DNA from: Anaerolineaceae bacterium
Lineage (GTDB): Bacteria > Chloroflexota > Anaerolineae > Anaerolineales > Anaerolineaceae
Length of the DNA: 7,611 nt
NCBI GenBank assembly: GCA_011620465.1
Contig: WOZC01000111.1
Location: forward strand, 1-7,611
Direction: 5' to 3'
The translations under genes and the position numbers were made by a program. The notes under the pieces are model-generated. The model searched no databases. It had not been told where the DNA came from and saw only the letters and a list, made by a program, of their open reading frames with translations. Shown piece by piece: positions 1-5,938 of the stretch. The first letter of the stretch is position 1. Every line of letters starts with the position of its first letter.

Positions 1-23
1 GTGAGCGGAGCGATCTATGGTTT

Positions 24-55
24 AAGCCCTCCTCCAATTTGGGGAGGGCTTGTTT
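24..55 (+). terminator. Terminator-like hairpin upstream of sufS
   Basis: Positions 24-34 and 41-51 form a GC-rich stem: nine Watson-Crick pairs (AAGCCCTCC with GGAGGGCTT), then a T-G and a C-G pair, around a six-base loop at 35-40. A short T-rich tail (TTGTTT, 50-55) follows on the plus strand. The shape suits a Rho-independent terminator of a plus-strand gene left of the window. The U-tract is interrupted and weak, so it could instead be a leader hairpin. The minus-strand reading is followed by AAACC, not T's, so it would not terminate in that direction. The 8-base sequence GTGAGCGG flanks it on both sides (1-8 and 56-63). Confidence 0.5.
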
Positions 56-98
56 GTGAGCGGTGCAGGCGGAGGAGGGCATAATAGAAACAATGCAA

Positions 99-130
99 TT
101 TACATATCGTCAACCCCTCAATGGTAAAAT
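99..130 (+). promoter_or_regulatory. Candidate promoter for the suf unit
   Basis: TGGTAAAAT at 122-130 reads as an extended -10 (TGn followed by TAAAAT at 125-130). The only -35-like hexamer nearby is TTTACA at 99-104, giving a 20 bp spacer. That is longer than ideal, but an extended -10 tolerates a poor -35. Transcription would start near 137, leaving about 19 nt of leader that holds the ribosome binding site at 141-147. CATAAT at 80-85 is a weaker alternative. No binding site for a known Fe-S regulator was recognised. Confidence 0.3.
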
Positions 131-140
131 CAAGCCATCA

Positions 141-147
141 AAAAGGA
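141..147 (+). promoter_or_regulatory. Ribosome binding site deciding the sufS start
   Basis: AAAAGGA lies 8 nt before the ATG at 156. It selects that codon over the in-frame GTG at 63, which has no Shine-Dalgarno and would add 31 residues absent from the family. Confidence 0.65.
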
Positions 148-155
148 TTTACAAC

Positions 156-1379
156 ATGAGCAAAGATATTCTCAGTGCCAGAGCCGATTTTCCAATCCTT
201 ACGCAAACCGTTAACGATCTGCCTCTGGTCTATTTAGATAACGCCGCTACCACCCAAAAGCCCCAAAGCGTAATCGACGCAATCAGCCACTACTACAGCA
301 CCACCAATGCCAATATCCACCGCGGGAACCACACGCTTGCTGTGCAAGCCACCCAGGCTTATGAAGGTGTGCGTAAGAAAGTGGCTTCCTACCTCAACGC
401 ATCTTCGCCAGATCAAATCATCTTCACCCGTGGAACAACCGAATCGGTCAACCTTGTTGCCTATAGTTTCGGACAAGCCTTCGTCAAAGAGGGTGATGAG
501 ATCATTGTCAGCCAACTGGAGCATCACAGCAACTATGTTCCCTGGGAGTTGATGTGCCAGAGGCAAGGGGCAACTTTCCGCGTCATTCCTTTTGATGAAA
601 ACGGCGAGTTGAACTTGCAGGATTTTCGAGAGTTGTTAACGGACAAAACAAGATTGGTCGCGATCAATCATGTCTCCAATTCTCTGGGAACCGTCAATCC
701 GATTGAGGAAATCGTACGGATTGCCCATTCAGCGAATGTTCCCGTGCTGGTGGACGGTGCCCAGGCGGTTCAGCACCTGCCCCACGATGTCCAGGCGCTT
801 GATGCCGACTTCTATGCTTTCTCGGGACACAAAATGTACGCGCCGATGGGGGTCGGTGTGCTTTATGGTAAAAAAGAATGGTTGGAAAAAATGCCCCCCT
901 TCCAATCTGGTGGGGAAATGATCGACGAAGTCACACCCACCAGGGTGACCTTTAACGTGCTGCCCTATAAATTTGAAGCCGGTACCCCGAATGTCGCTGA
1001 TGTGATTGGGTTGGGGGCAGCGATCGACTATATTAACCAGTTCGATTTTGCCCAACTGCAGGCATACGAAGAGGATTTACTTACCTATGGTCTCGATTTG
1101 CTCAAAGCTATTCCCGGCTTGAAGATTTATGGAAACCCTAAACACCGTTCAGCCATTTTACCTTTCAATGTCGAAGGTATCCAACACTACGACCTCGGAA
1201 TCCTGCTGGATGCCAAGGGCATCGCTGTGCGCACCGGCCAGCACTGTACCCAACCCATCATGGATGCACTGCAAATTCCAGGCACTGTGAGGGCGTCATT
1301 GGCTCTCTACAACACCCGCGAAGACCTGGACGCGCTCGCTCACGGCATTCAACGCGTTATCCGCCTGATTAAAAGGTAA
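156..1379 (+). CDS. sufS: Cysteine desulfurase SufS (class V aminotransferase fold, PLP enzyme)
   Basis: This cytoplasmic PLP enzyme converts L-cysteine to L-alanine and holds the sulfur as a persulfide for Fe-S cluster assembly. The product is 407 residues from the ATG at 156, close to the usual SufS length. With this start the key residues fall at the classical E. coli SufS positions: His123 in EHHSN, Asp200 and Gln203 in DGAQAVQH (PLP contacts), Lys226 in SGHKMYAP (PLP Schiff base) and Cys364 in RTGQHCTQP (persulfide carrier). The short RTGxHC loop marks the group II (SufS/CsdA) type rather than NifS/IscS. The frame stays open back to a GTG at 63, but that extension (residues such as IKPSKRIY) does not look like family sequence and has no ribosome site. 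The TAA stop is 2 bp before sufE, the expected partner. No sufBCD genes are visible in the window. Identification is secure. Confidence 0.96.
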   Translation: MSKDILSARADFPILTQTVNDLPLVYLDNAATTQKPQSVIDAISHYYSTTNANIHRGNHTLAVQATQAYEGVRKKVASYLNASSPDQIIFTRGTTESVNLVAYSFGQAFVKEGDEIIVSQLEHHSNYVPWELMCQRQGATFRVIPFDENGELNLQDFRELLTDKTRLVAINHVSNSLGTVNPIEEIVRIAHSANVPVLVDGAQAVQHLPHDVQALDADFYAFSGHKMYAPMGVGVLYGKKEWLEKMPPFQSGGEMIDEVTPTRVTFNVLPYKFEAGTPNVADVIGLGAAIDYINQFDFAQLQAYEEDLLTYGLDLLKAIPGLKIYGNPKHRSAILPFNVEGIQHYDLGILLDAKGIAVRTGQHCTQPIMDALQIPGTVRASLALYNTREDLDALAHGIQRVIRLIKR

Positions 1380-1381
1380 CT

Positions 1382-1822
1382 ATGCCAAAAAAAGAAACGA
1401 TGAAACAAATTGAGCAAAATCTGATCGACGATTTTGCACTCCTGGAAAATTGGGAAGAAAAATATGAATACCTGATTGAAATGGGTCAGGATCTTCCCAG
1501 GATGGATTCCGCCCTTAAAACGGATGACCGCCTGGTGAAAGGCTGCCAATCCAGCGTCTGGTTTGATATCCATTGCGAAGATGGCAGCCTGGTTTTTTCT
1601 GCAGATAGCGATTCGCTGATTGTAAAAGGTTTGGTGGCGGTTCTAAATGAAATTCTCAATGGTCAGCCTGCCGAAGATGTTTTGCAGGCAGATATGAGCA
1701 TTTTTGAGACCCTCGGACTCTGGCGGCACATCTCATCCCAGCGCAGCAATGGCCTTACCGCCATGATGGGACACATCAAGCAGGCAGCTGCGGATTGTCT
1801 CAAAGGTCAACCCGAGGAGTAA
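1382..1822 (+). CDS. sufE: SufE, sulfur-acceptor protein partnering SufS
   Basis: SufE accepts the persulfide sulfur from SufS, stimulates the desulfurase, and passes sulfur to the cluster scaffold. The product has 146 residues, typical of the family. The hallmarks are visible: an N-terminal helix with the WEEKYEYLIEMG signature (residues 24-35), then LVKGCQSSVW with the acceptor Cys55, and the C-terminal LRxxG-like region rendered here as SSQRSNGLTAMMGHI. There is no Zn-ligand set of the SufU type, so this is SufE and not SufU. The ATG at 1382 sits 2 bp after the sufS stop, and the AAAAGG at the end of sufS (1371-1376) serves as ribosome site. An ATG at 1400 is a possible alternative start that would remove six residues. 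The TAA (1820-1822) is 2 bp before the ferredoxin ATG, so the three genes form one unit. Confidence 0.93.
   Translation: MPKKETMKQIEQNLIDDFALLENWEEKYEYLIEMGQDLPRMDSALKTDDRLVKGCQSSVWFDIHCEDGSLVFSADSDSLIVKGLVAVLNEILNGQPAEDVLQADMSIFETLGLWRHISSQRSNGLTAMMGHIKQAAADCLKGQPEE
1814..1819 (+). promoter_or_regulatory. Ribosome binding site inside the end of sufE
   Basis: GAGGAG overlaps the last codons of sufE and lies 5 nt before the ATG at 1825. It fixes that ATG as start of the ferredoxin gene rather than the in-frame codon at 1795, which lies inside sufE. Confidence 0.7.
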
Positions 1823-1824
1823 AC

Positions 1825-2340
1825 ATGCCTCTCAGTTACCGTATGCTCAACATTGGCGGTCTTCCAGCCGGTTTGCTCGGTTTGGAGGAGTTGTTTTCGC
1901 GTCTTTATGATGAAGGAGTTGCTCCGGAGGCGGCTGAAACGCCTGGATTAATCCTTGAAGGGGTCAAAGAGCACAATTTCATCCCCAAGTTCGCTTCGCA
2001 AAGCTACTCAACCAAGCTTCACCAGGAATACCAACGCTATTATCGTAAACGCAAGAGCGGAAAAGCGGTCGTAGCCCGTAATTATGGCACATGGCACGGC
2101 TACCCCCGCGAACAAATCCCATGGTTTCCTACCATTTCACCTGAATTATGCACTAATTGCGGCGCTTGTCTGGACCTGTGCGCCCGTGAGGTTTATGAGT
2201 TGGATGAGGATGGAAAGGTTTGGGTGGCAGAGCCGTTTTTATGCATGGTGGGCTGTTGTTTTTGCAAGAGCGTATGCGAACCCAACGCTATTCTGATGCC
2301 CAATCAGGATATTCTTAACAGTTTTCGTGAAAGAAAATAA
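1825..2340 (+). CDS. 2[4Fe-4S] ferredoxin-like protein with N-terminal extra domain
   Basis: The product is 171 residues. The C-terminal third carries two cluster motifs: C109-x2-C112-x2-C115-x3-C119 and C140-x3-C144-x2-C147-x3-C151, the last followed by Glu-Pro; Cys145 is an additional cysteine. By standard dicluster topology, C109/C112/C115/C151 would hold one [4Fe-4S] and C140/C144/C147/C119 the other. The segment around residues 90-108 (WHGYPREQIPWFPTI) and the CMVGC motif match, from memory, a ferredoxin family often annotated only as 4Fe-4S binding protein. Residues 1-80 (LNIGGLPAGLLGLEELF, then KEHNFIP, then a Tyr/Arg-rich helix) precede it and I cannot assign them to a named domain. 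There is no signal peptide or membrane helix, so it is probably cytoplasmic. It lies 2 bp after sufE. It could supply electrons for cluster assembly, store or carry clusters, or simply be a client; the sequence does not decide. Confidence 0.85.
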   Translation: MPLSYRMLNIGGLPAGLLGLEELFSRLYDEGVAPEAAETPGLILEGVKEHNFIPKFASQSYSTKLHQEYQRYYRKRKSGKAVVARNYGTWHGYPREQIPWFPTISPELCTNCGACLDLCAREVYELDEDGKVWVAEPFLCMVGCCFCKSVCEPNAILMPNQDILNSFRERK

Positions 2341-2357
2341 TATTCTTGAGAAATCGT

Positions 2358-2400
2358 AAGCCGGGTGGCGAAGATCAACCCGGCATGCAAAGCTTTTTTT
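2358..2400 (+). terminator. Intrinsic terminator of the suf unit, between convergent genes
   Basis: GCCGGGT (2360-2366) pairs perfectly with ACCCGGC (2378-2384) around an 11-nt loop. A run of seven T's follows at 2394-2400. The T-run starts 9 nt after the stem, and AAGC (2358-2361) can alternatively pair with GCTT (2392-2395) to bring the T's next to a stem. On the minus strand the same hairpin follows the methyltransferase stop (2402) but lacks a T-run, so it would stop that operon poorly unless it acts as a blocking structure. Confidence 0.6.
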
Positions 2401-2401
2401 G

Positions 2402-3169
2402 TTATCCTGGCTTGACCGCTAACGTGGCGGCGTAAAGGCTGCAATATTTGCTCAGGCGGTTATCTTCTTCGTTATCCTCGTAGAAATCCTTTAACAGGAA
2501 GCCCGCTCTTAACTGCCCCCCAATTTGAGTATCGAGGGTATGGCTGAATTGGTAGCCGCCCTCCGTAGTGATCTCCAAACCCTTTTGCTCTTCATGGTAG
2601 CTGTTGTAGGGCAGCGGATGTTTAATCTCCAACGGCACGTCATTCGAAAACAAGGCTTCGTCATCCACCATATACATGATCGGGTTCGTCCATCCGGAAA
2701 TCAAGGCGCCTCCAGGGCACAGCACACGGTATGCTTCCCTCCAGACATGTTCGATATCTTCAACGTAACAATTGGAAACGGGATGGACGATAAAGTCGAA
2801 AGAATCATCAGTAAAAGGAAAAATACCGGTCATATCAGCCTTGACCAGGTTGATCGAATAACCCTCTCGTTGCGCCACCATTCTGTCAGCCAGCAGTTGC
2901 CTGTTGGACATATCCAGGATAGTGACCTCATATCCATGAGCTGTCAGCTCCGGTCCCTGCTGCCCACCTCCGCTGGCAAGCCCCAAAACGCGTTTGCCCA
3001 GTCCTTCAAACCACCACAGTGGTGCCTTTTTCAGGGGAGTTAAGATGAGTTCAATATCGCGCTCTTTGGCTTTCGAAAACTGCTCTGCGGAGCATGGAAC
3101 AGTCCAAACAAAGTCTTCCTGGCTCCAGTGGTCCCAGGTTTTGGCATTAAAGTCGCTGACCTTGTTCAC
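2402..3169 (-). CDS. Class I SAM-dependent methyltransferase, substrate unknown
   Basis: The product is 255 residues with a Rossmann-type SAM-binding core. Motif I is VLGLASGGGQQGP (residues 61-73), an acidic residue ends strand 2 (Asp86 in VTILDMS), ADMTGIFPFTDDSFDFIVHP-type strand 4 spans 111-130, and the post-motif RVLCPGGALISGW spans 148-160. Motif I lacks the common Asp and Cys of VLDLGCG, a variant I recall from a widespread uncharacterised family that starts with a WDHWSQ-like segment (here residues 12-17). The C-terminal third (170-255) is the probable substrate-facing part and carries no motif I recognise. The start is GTG. The Shine-Dalgarno GGAAGAG (3173-3179) directly follows the stop codon of the upstream peptidase-like gene, 10 bp away, so translation is probably coupled to it. 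The context does not reveal a substrate; small-molecule and protein methylation are both open. Confidence 0.85.
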   Translation of the reverse strand: MNKVSDFNAKTWDHWSQEDFVWTVPCSAEQFSKAKERDIELILTPLKKAPLWWFEGLGKRVLGLASGGGQQGPELTAHGYEVTILDMSNRQLLADRMVAQREGYSINLVKADMTGIFPFTDDSFDFIVHPVSNCYVEDIEHVWREAYRVLCPGGALISGWTNPIMYMVDDEALFSNDVPLEIKHPLPYNSYHEEQKGLEITTEGGYQFSHTLDTQIGGQLRAGFLLKDFYEDNEEDNRLSKYCSLYAATLAVKPG

Positions 3170-3172
3170 GCG

Positions 3173-3179
3173 CTCTTCC
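3173..3179 (-). promoter_or_regulatory. Ribosome binding site of the methyltransferase gene
   Basis: GGAAGAG on the minus strand abuts the TAG stop of the upstream gene (3180-3182) and precedes the GTG start by 3 nt. It supports the GTG, for which no nearby ATG alternative exists, and suggests that terminating ribosomes reinitiate there. Confidence 0.55.
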
Positions 3180-4547
3180 CTAAGGCAGGGTCACGCCTAA
3201 GGCAGTCAACTCGTTTTCGGCAACCCACCAGCCGGGATGCCAGTAAAGGGCACGGGTAAAGCTGGCAATGGCGTCATCACGAAAGCCTAACATCACCTCA
3301 GCCCGACCTTTCCAAACCCAACTCTCAGGTAAGGCATCTTCTTTGGCTTCAGTTAGCGTTTGCTTTGACAAATTTAAGACGTCTTGATAACGACCCATAT
3401 TGTAATAAGCAAAGAAGGGTCCGGTCTGATACCAAAGCATACGCCAGGGACGGTCTTTTTCAGGTAAAGCTGCGTAAACCTTGAAAGCCTCATCGAATGA
3501 CTGAGCGGCGCCCCATGAATCTTGCATTTCAACCATCAGCGAACCACGGCTATACCAGGCAAAGAAAAGCTCTGCATCGCTTTGGTTGAAGAGGTTAGCT
3601 TGCACCTGGTCAAAGGCATGCTGCAAGTTGTAAGCCGAGTCTATCTGAGGACCAAGTATGTCATAAACTTCCTGAGCACGTTCGTTTGGGAAAATTACCA
3701 AATAAATCTTGTCAAATTGTGCCCAAAATTTATCGATTTCTTCATATTTCATTTTGATCACGCCCAAATAGGTGTCCGGAATGGTCACTTCCTGTGTCTC
3801 ATCATCATAGCCGACTATCAAGCCATAGTGACCCATCCAGCCTTCTTGAGCATTGATGTAACCGCGTTCAATCAGAACCGGAAAACCAGCAGCCACCAGG
3901 CGTTTGACCAAATTCAAATCACCGCCATAACGGACAATGCCATTAACCTCAGTGTTTTTTTGCACATAATCAAGCATTTCGTAGGGCATAACGTTACGGT
4001 CTTTGATAAAAGGCTTCAGTACTTTTTCTGTAACAGTCTGATCGCCCTTCCAGCCCCAGAAGTTTAATAACATTGAGAGATTGGCGGGACCACAGTTATT
4101 GGCTTTTTGATATTCCACCTGAACACCTTCCAATAAAACCGATTTTGGTAAAGGCTTAAGGGTAGGTGTTGCAGTCGGCTCAATCGTTGGAGTAGGGGTG
4201 AACTCCAAGGTTGGGGTGATTGTCGGTTCTATGGTGGGGGTCGGTGTCACGGTTGGAGGCGCGGAGGCTGTCTGCGTTTGAATGATATCAATCTGGGCGA
4301 CCACTTCTTCAGCCGGCACAAAAACTTCTCTTCCGGGTCGGTTGAAGAAGTAATAGACCCTCGCCACGGCGCTGTCAACACGCCAAGAGAACCTTTCGTG
4401 TACTGCCGGAATCTGATAGACCAAGACTGCCAAAAGCACCAAAACAAGCACCACAACCAGGTAAAACCACGGTTTGGACCAAAGGCTCTGCTTGGAGAGG
4501 CGCCTGCGTAACATTTCTTTATTCGAGTTTTTTATCATTGGCTGCAT
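3180..4547 (-). CDS. Membrane-anchored C39-like cysteine peptidase with TPR-like C-terminus (third paralogue)
   Basis: The 455-residue product has an Arg/Lys-rich cytoplasmic N-terminus (1-26), one membrane helix (about 28-46), an extracytoplasmic juxtamembrane stretch, a Thr/Pro linker (98-133), a papain-like C39-family domain (about 138-290) and a TPR-like region (about 325-450). Putative catalytic residues are Gln147 (oxyanion), Cys152 in NNCGPANLSML, His240 in GWMGHYGLIVGYDD and Asp258 in IPDT. The linker contains a 16-residue tandem duplication (101-116 and 117-132). The positive-inside rule places the peptidase domain outside the cell. C39-like domains cleave or amidate peptides in known members, but no substrate is evident and there is no ABC transporter or bacteriocin gene beside it. 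The ATG at 4547 follows AAAGG at 4 nt spacing. The gap to the preceding paralogue is 53 bp. An ATG for residue 12 is a less likely start. Confidence 0.85.
   Translation of the reverse strand: MQPMIKNSNKEMLRRRLSKQSLWSKPWFYLVVVLVLVLLAVLVYQIPAVHERFSWRVDSAVARVYYFFNRPGREVFVPAEEVVAQIDIIQTQTASAPPTVTPTPTIEPTITPTLEFTPTPTIEPTATPTLKPLPKSVLLEGVQVEYQKANNCGPANLSMLLNFWGWKGDQTVTEKVLKPFIKDRNVMPYEMLDYVQKNTEVNGIVRYGGDLNLVKRLVAAGFPVLIERGYINAQEGWMGHYGLIVGYDDETQEVTIPDTYLGVIKMKYEEIDKFWAQFDKIYLVIFPNERAQEVYDILGPQIDSAYNLQHAFDQVQANLFNQSDAELFFAWYSRGSLMVEMQDSWGAAQSFDEAFKVYAALPEKDRPWRMLWYQTGPFFAYYNMGRYQDVLNLSKQTLTEAKEDALPESWVWKGRAEVMLGFRDDAIASFTRALYWHPGWWVAENELTALGVTLP
4152..4247 (-). repeat. Two 48-bp tandem units coding the Pro/Thr linker
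   Basis: Residues 101-116 and 117-132 of the third paralogue repeat with three differences, both units beginning TPTPTIEPT. The underlying units are 4200-4247 and 4152-4199. This looks like an in-frame duplication lengthening a flexible extracytoplasmic spacer. The nucleotide copies have drifted more than the protein, so the event is not recent. Confidence 0.7.
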
Positions 4548-4553
4548 TATACC

Positions 4554-4587
4554 TTTAGCGAAAAAGGCTGTTTTTTACCGCGCTAAA
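4554..4587 (-). other. Inverted repeat touching the ribosome site of the third paralogue
   Basis: TTTAGCG (4554-4560) and CGCTAAA (4581-4587) are perfect 7-bp inverted repeats separated by 20 nt. In the minus-strand transcript the arm nearest the gene contains the AAA of its AAAGG Shine-Dalgarno (4552-4556), so a hairpin could partly mask it. The loop is long and the stem short, so the effect may be small. Confidence 0.3.
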
Positions 4588-4591
4588 TTGA

Positions 4592-4603
4592 TAACCCGGG
4601 TTA
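4592..4603. other. 12-bp perfect palindrome over the stop codon of the middle paralogue
   Basis: TAACCCGGGTTA is a perfect palindrome whose outer bases form the TAA stop on the minus strand. It has the size of a dimeric regulator site, but no second copy was seen in the window, and chance occurrence cannot be excluded. Confidence 0.3.
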
Positions 4604-5923
4604 GGATTCGGCTTGCGCCAAACCCTGTGTCGCCAGGTCCCAACTGGGGTAAAACTCCAATGCCCTACGGAAGTAACGCACAGCTGTTTCTTTATCTCCC
4701 AGCATCAGCGCAGACTGTCCACCCCAATACCAGGTTTCCGGCAGCGAGGGGAAGGTGGTGTTGGTAACGGTTTGATCCGCAAGGTTGAGCGCGTCCTGAT
4801 ATCGACCTGTATAGTAATAGGCTAAATAAGGACCAACCTGGTACCAGGTGATGCGCCATGGGCGTTGGCCGGGTTCCAGCTGGTTGTACAACGCAAAAGC
4901 CTGGTCATATGCCTGGGCTGCAGCGAGGTAATCGCCCATCTCGACTAAAATCGAGCCCTTGCTGTAGAGGGCAAAGAACAAATCTTGTCCATTCACTTGT
5001 AGGATGCGAGCGTCCAATTTTGCCAGCGTGTTCTGTAAGTTTTGCGTCGGGTCGGCATCATTCCCAAGCCTTGTGAGCACTTCCTGCTCACGCTCAGCTG
5101 GGTAGATCACCAGGTAGATACCATCAAAGTGCCACCAATCGTGTGTTAATTCAGTATAGGTCATGCTCATCATACCCAGGAGTGTGTCGGGGATTTGTAC
5201 AGACTGCGTGCTGTCATCATATGCCGTCACAATACTGTAGTGACCCATCCAGCCATCTTCTTCATCGGTATGCCCGCGTTCAATCAAGACCGGGAAACCG
5301 CCTGAGAGCAAGCGTTTGATGACGTCAATATCGCCGCCAAAACGCAGCTGACCTTTCAGGTTGGTGTTGGCTTGAACATAATCCAGCATTTCCTGCAGCA
5401 TTACGTTGCGATCGTCTTTATGAGTCTTCAGAGCTTCTTCAGTGATGTGCTGATTGGTTGGCCAATCCCAATAGGTGATATCCATGGAAAGGTTTGCAGG
5501 TCCGCAGTTATTCATGGTCTGGTATTCCAAACCCATTCCCTCCAGGGCAAAGCTTGCTGGGACAGGGATTGGGGTGCTGGCAGGGGTGGGTGTTTCAGTC
5601 ACAACCGCAGTCTGTTGGGCAAGTTGACCATCCGTTGCTTCCTGCTGAATGGTAGCAGTGGGAGCCATGGCGGTCAGGGTTGCCAGCACATCCGCGCTGA
5701 TCGTACCCTGCTGGGAAGGCCCAAATTCGTTTTCAGTGGGTGGATTCAAGCGATAGTAAATCCTTGAATAGAGGTTGCGTGCGCGCACCTGCACCACCGG
5801 GATTTGCATGACAGCCAAGCCGACCAGCACTAAAACGACAATGAGAACCAGGTATGGCCAGGGTTTACGCCATAGCGAGGTATGGCGGACTTGTTTTTTC
5901 AATTCTTTAGTCGATTTTGACAT
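4601..5923 (-). CDS. Membrane-anchored C39-like cysteine peptidase with TPR-like C-terminus (second paralogue)
   Basis: The product is 440 residues from the ATG at 5923. It has a basic N-terminus, a membrane helix (about 23-40), the motif ADVLATLTAMAPTAT (77-91), a Gln/Thr/Pro linker to about 122, a C39-like domain (about 125-280) and a TPR-like tail. The catalytic set is Gln135, Cys140 in NNCGPANLSM, His228 in GWMGHYSIV and Asp246 in IPDT. TPR-like helices are seen in GDYLAAAQAYDQAF and DKETAVRYFRRALEFYPSW. The linker is poorer in Pro than that of the third paralogue. A GTG at 5932 is in frame but lacks a ribosome site, while AAGTGAG precedes the ATG at 5923, so I prefer the latter. The TAA of the first paralogue ends the upstream gene only 15 bp away, which supports co-transcription. 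Substrate and role are unknown; see the first and third copies for the shared architecture. Confidence 0.85.
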   Translation of the reverse strand: MSKSTKELKKQVRHTSLWRKPWPYLVLIVVLVLVGLAVMQIPVVQVRARNLYSRIYYRLNPPTENEFGPSQQGTISADVLATLTAMAPTATIQQEATDGQLAQQTAVVTETPTPASTPIPVPASFALEGMGLEYQTMNNCGPANLSMDITYWDWPTNQHITEEALKTHKDDRNVMLQEMLDYVQANTNLKGQLRFGGDIDVIKRLLSGGFPVLIERGHTDEEDGWMGHYSIVTAYDDSTQSVQIPDTLLGMMSMTYTELTHDWWHFDGIYLVIYPAEREQEVLTRLGNDADPTQNLQNTLAKLDARILQVNGQDLFFALYSKGSILVEMGDYLAAAQAYDQAFALYNQLEPGQRPWRITWYQVGPYLAYYYTGRYQDALNLADQTVTNTTFPSLPETWYWGGQSALMLGDKETAVRYFRRALEFYPSWDLATQGLAQAES

Positions 5924-5938
5924 AAATCTCACTTTAAA

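Noticed and set aside
63..155. N-terminal extension of SufS from the GTG at 63
   Set aside because: There is no ribosome site, the residues are unlike the family, and the ATG at 156 puts catalytic Lys and Cys at the classical positions 226 and 364.
2525..3043. Open frame of 172 codons on the plus strand
   Set aside because: It is antisense to the methyltransferase, which has good motifs and a ribosome site; the frame looks like a codon-bias shadow.
3522..4067. Open frame of 181 codons on the plus strand
   Set aside because: It lies wholly antisense to the third peptidase paralogue, whose motifs are clear, and shows no recognisable domain.
4546..4551. TATAAT on the minus strand as promoter of the third paralogue
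   Set aside because: It overlaps the ATG itself, so it would start transcription inside the gene; it is more likely chance.
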